From positions 1 to 7,560 of the forward strand of contig JAEYWB010000958.1 in assembly GCA_023429275.1 (NCBI GenBank): 7,560 bases of DNA, in the 5' to 3' direction. The notes under the pieces are model-generated. The model was not told the origin of the DNA. It saw only the letters and a program-made list of their open reading frames with translations, and did no database searches. Of this stretch, positions 5,939 to 7,560 are shown piece by piece (the first letter of the stretch is position 1; the number at the start of each line of letters is the position of its first letter). The position numbers were made by a program, and so were the translations under genes. The DNA is from Planctomycetota bacterium (GTDB lineage Bacteria; Planctomycetota; Planctomycetia; Planctomycetales; Planctomycetaceae).

Positions 5939-6064
5939 ATGGCCAAAGAATCCGCTCCGCCCGACGTCTACGTCAGCCTGCTGTTCGTCTCGGCCGCCGC
6001 GCTGATCACGGGATGTATCTTCCTCGTGCTCGAACTGGCCCGGTATGACTGGAAGTTCTCGTAG
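5939..6064 (+). CDS. 41-residue single-pass membrane protein
   Basis: The ATG at 5939 opens a 41-codon frame ending in TAG at 6062-6064. The protein has a polar, Pro-containing start (MAKESAPPDVYV), one hydrophobic helix (about residues 12-32, SLLFVSAAALITGCIFLVLE) and a short tail ending YDWKFS with aromatic and basic residues. A GGA at 5929-5931 lies 7 bases upstream as a weak ribosome-binding site. It starts 69 bases after the coiled-coil gene on the same strand with no terminator seen between, so co-transcription is likely. The clean one-helix architecture, and my recollection of similar short 'DVYVSLLFVS' proteins in planctomycetes, argue that it is real. It may be a small subunit or regulator of the coiled-coil complex; the function is unknown. 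Confidence 0.72.
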   Translation: MAKESAPPDVYVSLLFVSAAALITGCIFLVLELARYDWKFS

Positions 6065-6203
6065 GTCCACGCCGCGCCCGGCTCTCCGGCGTCCCGGGAA
6101 TGATCAGGGCGCTGTGTCGGAGGCGGGCGAGTCGATCGTCTTCTCGACCTCGAGTCCTTTCGTTTGTCACAGGACCGTTGTGGGGATTCCAATTGCCCCG
6201 GAA

Positions 6204-6233
6204 CCGGAGCGAGCGACGCTTGCCCCGCTCCGG
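6204..6233 (+). repeat. GC-rich inverted repeat upstream of the tRNA
   Basis: CCGGAGCG (6204-6211) and CGCTCCGG (6226-6233) form a perfect 8-bp stem with a 14-base loop. It could end transcription from the upstream unit, though no T-run follows. It also overlaps the candidate tRNA promoter. The rest of the 6065-6258 gap shows nothing I can name. Confidence 0.35.
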
Positions 6234-6248
6234 GTGTCGAGCTAAAAC
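6220..6248 (+). promoter_or_regulatory. Candidate sigma70-type promoter of the tRNA gene
   Basis: TTGCCC (6220-6225), a 17-base spacer and TAAAAC (6243-6248) place the transcription start only a few bases before the tRNA at 6259. The same box and spacing pattern is seen at 1726-1754. Confidence 0.42.
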
Positions 6249-6258
6249 TTCGAGCTTG

Positions 6259-6332
<74 letters not shown>

Positions 6333-6348
6333 CTCATCATTGCTCAAG

Positions 6349-6384
6349 GCCAGGGGAAGTGCGCTTCCCCTGGCTTTTTCTTTT
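6349..6384 (+). terminator. Rho-independent terminator of the tRNA gene
   Basis: GCCAGGGGAAG (6349-6359) and CTTCCCCTGGC (6364-6374) form a perfect 11-bp GC-rich stem around a TGCG loop, followed at once by TTTTTCTTTT (6375-6384). It lies 16 bases after the tRNA and is a textbook intrinsic terminator, the only one in the window. Confidence 0.93.
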
Positions 6385-6519
6385 GAGGCTGACGGTGTCC
6401 ACTCGCCGTCCCTGCTCGGATACGCGAGAATCGGCGCGAGCGGGATTCCCGCCTTCCTCAGCACCACTCACGCCGCGTCGCATGTGCAGGACGGGTGACG
6501 CGCAGTAGGCATCTGATCG

Positions 6520-7557
6520 ATGCATTCCACTCGTCGTCGATTCCTGATGTGCGCACTGGGGGCGGGGGGCATCGCGCTGACGGGAGCGAGGGATACGTCG
6601 CCGCCGATTGGCAACGCGGACACGGATCGGGTGACGCGGCGGTCGTCGGCACTCGGGGCCAGCGTCGAGTTCACTGTTCTCGCGATGCCTGCCAAGCAGG
6701 CTCATCGGGCGATCGACGCAGCCTTGGCCGAGCTCGAAGTCATCGAGCAGGTGATGAGTCTCTACCGGCCTGAGAGCCAGATCTGCAGGCTGAATCGCGA
6801 CGGGCGACTCGACCGGCCGCATCCGGCGCTGGTCGAAGTCCTCGAGATGGCGGCTCGGGTCTCTGACCAGACGGCAGGGGCGTTCGATGTCACCGTTCAG
6901 CCCCTGTGGAGGCTCGCCGCCGAATGCCGTCGACTCGGACGGCCCCCTGCGCGGGACGAGATCGCGGAGGCCCGGGCACGGGTCGACTGGCGAAGGGTCG
7001 AGTGCTCACCGAAAGAGGTTCGGTTCCGCAGCCCCGGCGTTGCGATCACGCTCAACGGGATCGCCCAGGGCTATGCGGCCGATCGGGTACGGGCCATTCT
7101 CGCAGAACACGGAGTGAAACACGCCCTGATCAACGCGGGAGAGTTCTCTCCCGTCGGGGCCGGGCCGGACGGAAAGCCGTGGCGCGTCGGCATCCAGCAT
7201 CCAAGGCAGCCGGACCGCCTCCTCGAGGCGGTGGTCTGCGACGGGAGAGCGATCGCGACCTCCGGAGACTACGAAACTCCCTTCACGGCCGACCTGCAGC
7301 AGCACCATATCTTCGACCCTCGAACAGGCGTCTCGCCCCCGGAACTCGCCAGCGCGACGATCCTCGCTCCGACCGCGATGGAGGCGGACGCTCTCAGCAC
7401 AGCGGCCATGGTCCTCGGCAGCCGCCGTCTGCTCGAACTGCTGCGGACGTGGGAAAGCGAAGAGGTCCGAACGGACGTCGACGCACTGCTGGTGGATAAA
7501 GAGGGGCGAACGTTCGCAACGAAAGGCCTCGGTCTCGCTCCCGACCACGCGTTGTGA
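6520..7557 (+). CDS. apbE: ApbE-family FAD:protein FMN transferase, exported (Tat-like signal)
   Basis: A 345-residue protein, normal length for the family. ApbE attaches FMN from FAD to a threonine of target proteins such as NqrB/NqrC, RnfD/RnfG or NosR on the outer face of the inner membrane. Family segments appear in order: MSLYRPESQICRLN (79-92), TAGAFDVTVQPL (118-129), TLNGIAQGYAADRV (177-190), GKPWRVGI (218-225), AIATSGDYE (244-252), HHIFDPRTG (262-270) and the Mg-binding-type EADALSTA (288-295). The NGIAQGY version replaces the more common GGIAKGY and recalls NosX-like members. The N-terminus STRRRFLMCALGAGGIALTG is a twin-arginine signal without a lipobox, so a soluble periplasmic protein is likely. 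The ATG at 6520 is chosen because it begins this signal; the ribosome-binding site is weak (TAGG, 6506-6509). No convincing promoter is seen in 6385-6519. No flavoprotein target gene is in the window, so its partner is unknown. Confidence 0.93.
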   Translation: MHSTRRRFLMCALGAGGIALTGARDTSPPIGNADTDRVTRRSSALGASVEFTVLAMPAKQAHRAIDAALAELEVIEQVMSLYRPESQICRLNRDGRLDRPHPALVEVLEMAARVSDQTAGAFDVTVQPLWRLAAECRRLGRPPARDEIAEARARVDWRRVECSPKEVRFRSPGVAITLNGIAQGYAADRVRAILAEHGVKHALINAGEFSPVGAGPDGKPWRVGIQHPRQPDRLLEAVVCDGRAIATSGDYETPFTADLQQHHIFDPRTGVSPPELASATILAPTAMEADALSTAAMVLGSRRLLELLRTWESEEVRTDVDALLVDKEGRTFATKGLGLAPDHAL

Positions 7558-7560
7558 GGC

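Noticed and set aside
4036..6171. Shared 9-mer TTTGTCACA in two intergenic regions (4036-4044 and 6163-6171)
   Set aside because: Too short to stand out, contexts differ, and no third copy was noticed.
6440..6452. Inverted repeat GCGGGA-T-TCCCGC before the ApbE gene
   Set aside because: A 6-1-6 dyad of the size expected about twice by chance here, with no promoter nearby; another (GTGACG-T-CGTCAC, 5844-5856) lies inside a coding region.

Overview
The window looks like GC-rich chromosomal DNA from a planctomycete, probably of the Planctomycetaceae type. This rests on recognised protein styles rather than a database search: a pair of membrane-anchored coiled-coil proteins followed by a 41-residue one-helix protein, a Gfo/Idh/MocA oxidoreductase of a non-canonical subtype, a Tat-like lipoprotein of unknown function, and wide intergenic gaps with few tight operons. 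All protein genes and the one tRNA are on the + strand. I see no mobile element, CRISPR array or phage gene.

Layout. 3-1565: C-terminal part of an RND/MMPL-type membrane transporter, cut by the left window edge. 1844-2680: an exported, probably lipidated protein of unknown function, with a possible promoter at 1726-1754. 2681-2962: non-coding, holding a 19-bp tandem repeat with palindromic cores. 2963-4012: a cytosolic Gfo/Idh/MocA-family oxidoreductase lacking the usual EKP lysine. 4013-4253: non-coding, with the best-looking sigma70-type promoter in the window (4174-4203). 4254-6064: a probable three-gene unit of two inner-membrane-anchored coiled-coil proteins (217 and 288 residues) and a 41-residue single-pass membrane protein. 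A strong stem-loop lies between the first two genes. 6259-6332: tRNA-Val(CAC) with its own candidate promoter and a textbook intrinsic terminator. 6520-7557: an ApbE-type FAD:protein FMN transferase with a Tat-like signal.

The 4254-6064 unit is the part most likely to be an undescribed system. The two larger proteins start with similar membrane anchors and are mostly coiled coil. The second ends in a small beta-rich domain, giving an MreC-like layout of anchor, coiled coil and beta domain. The third is a tiny membrane protein. Together they could form an envelope scaffold, but that function is inference. The other genes show no clear functional link to one another. The transporter, the lipoprotein, the envelope unit and the ApbE protein all act at or outside the inner membrane, while the oxidoreductase is cytosolic.
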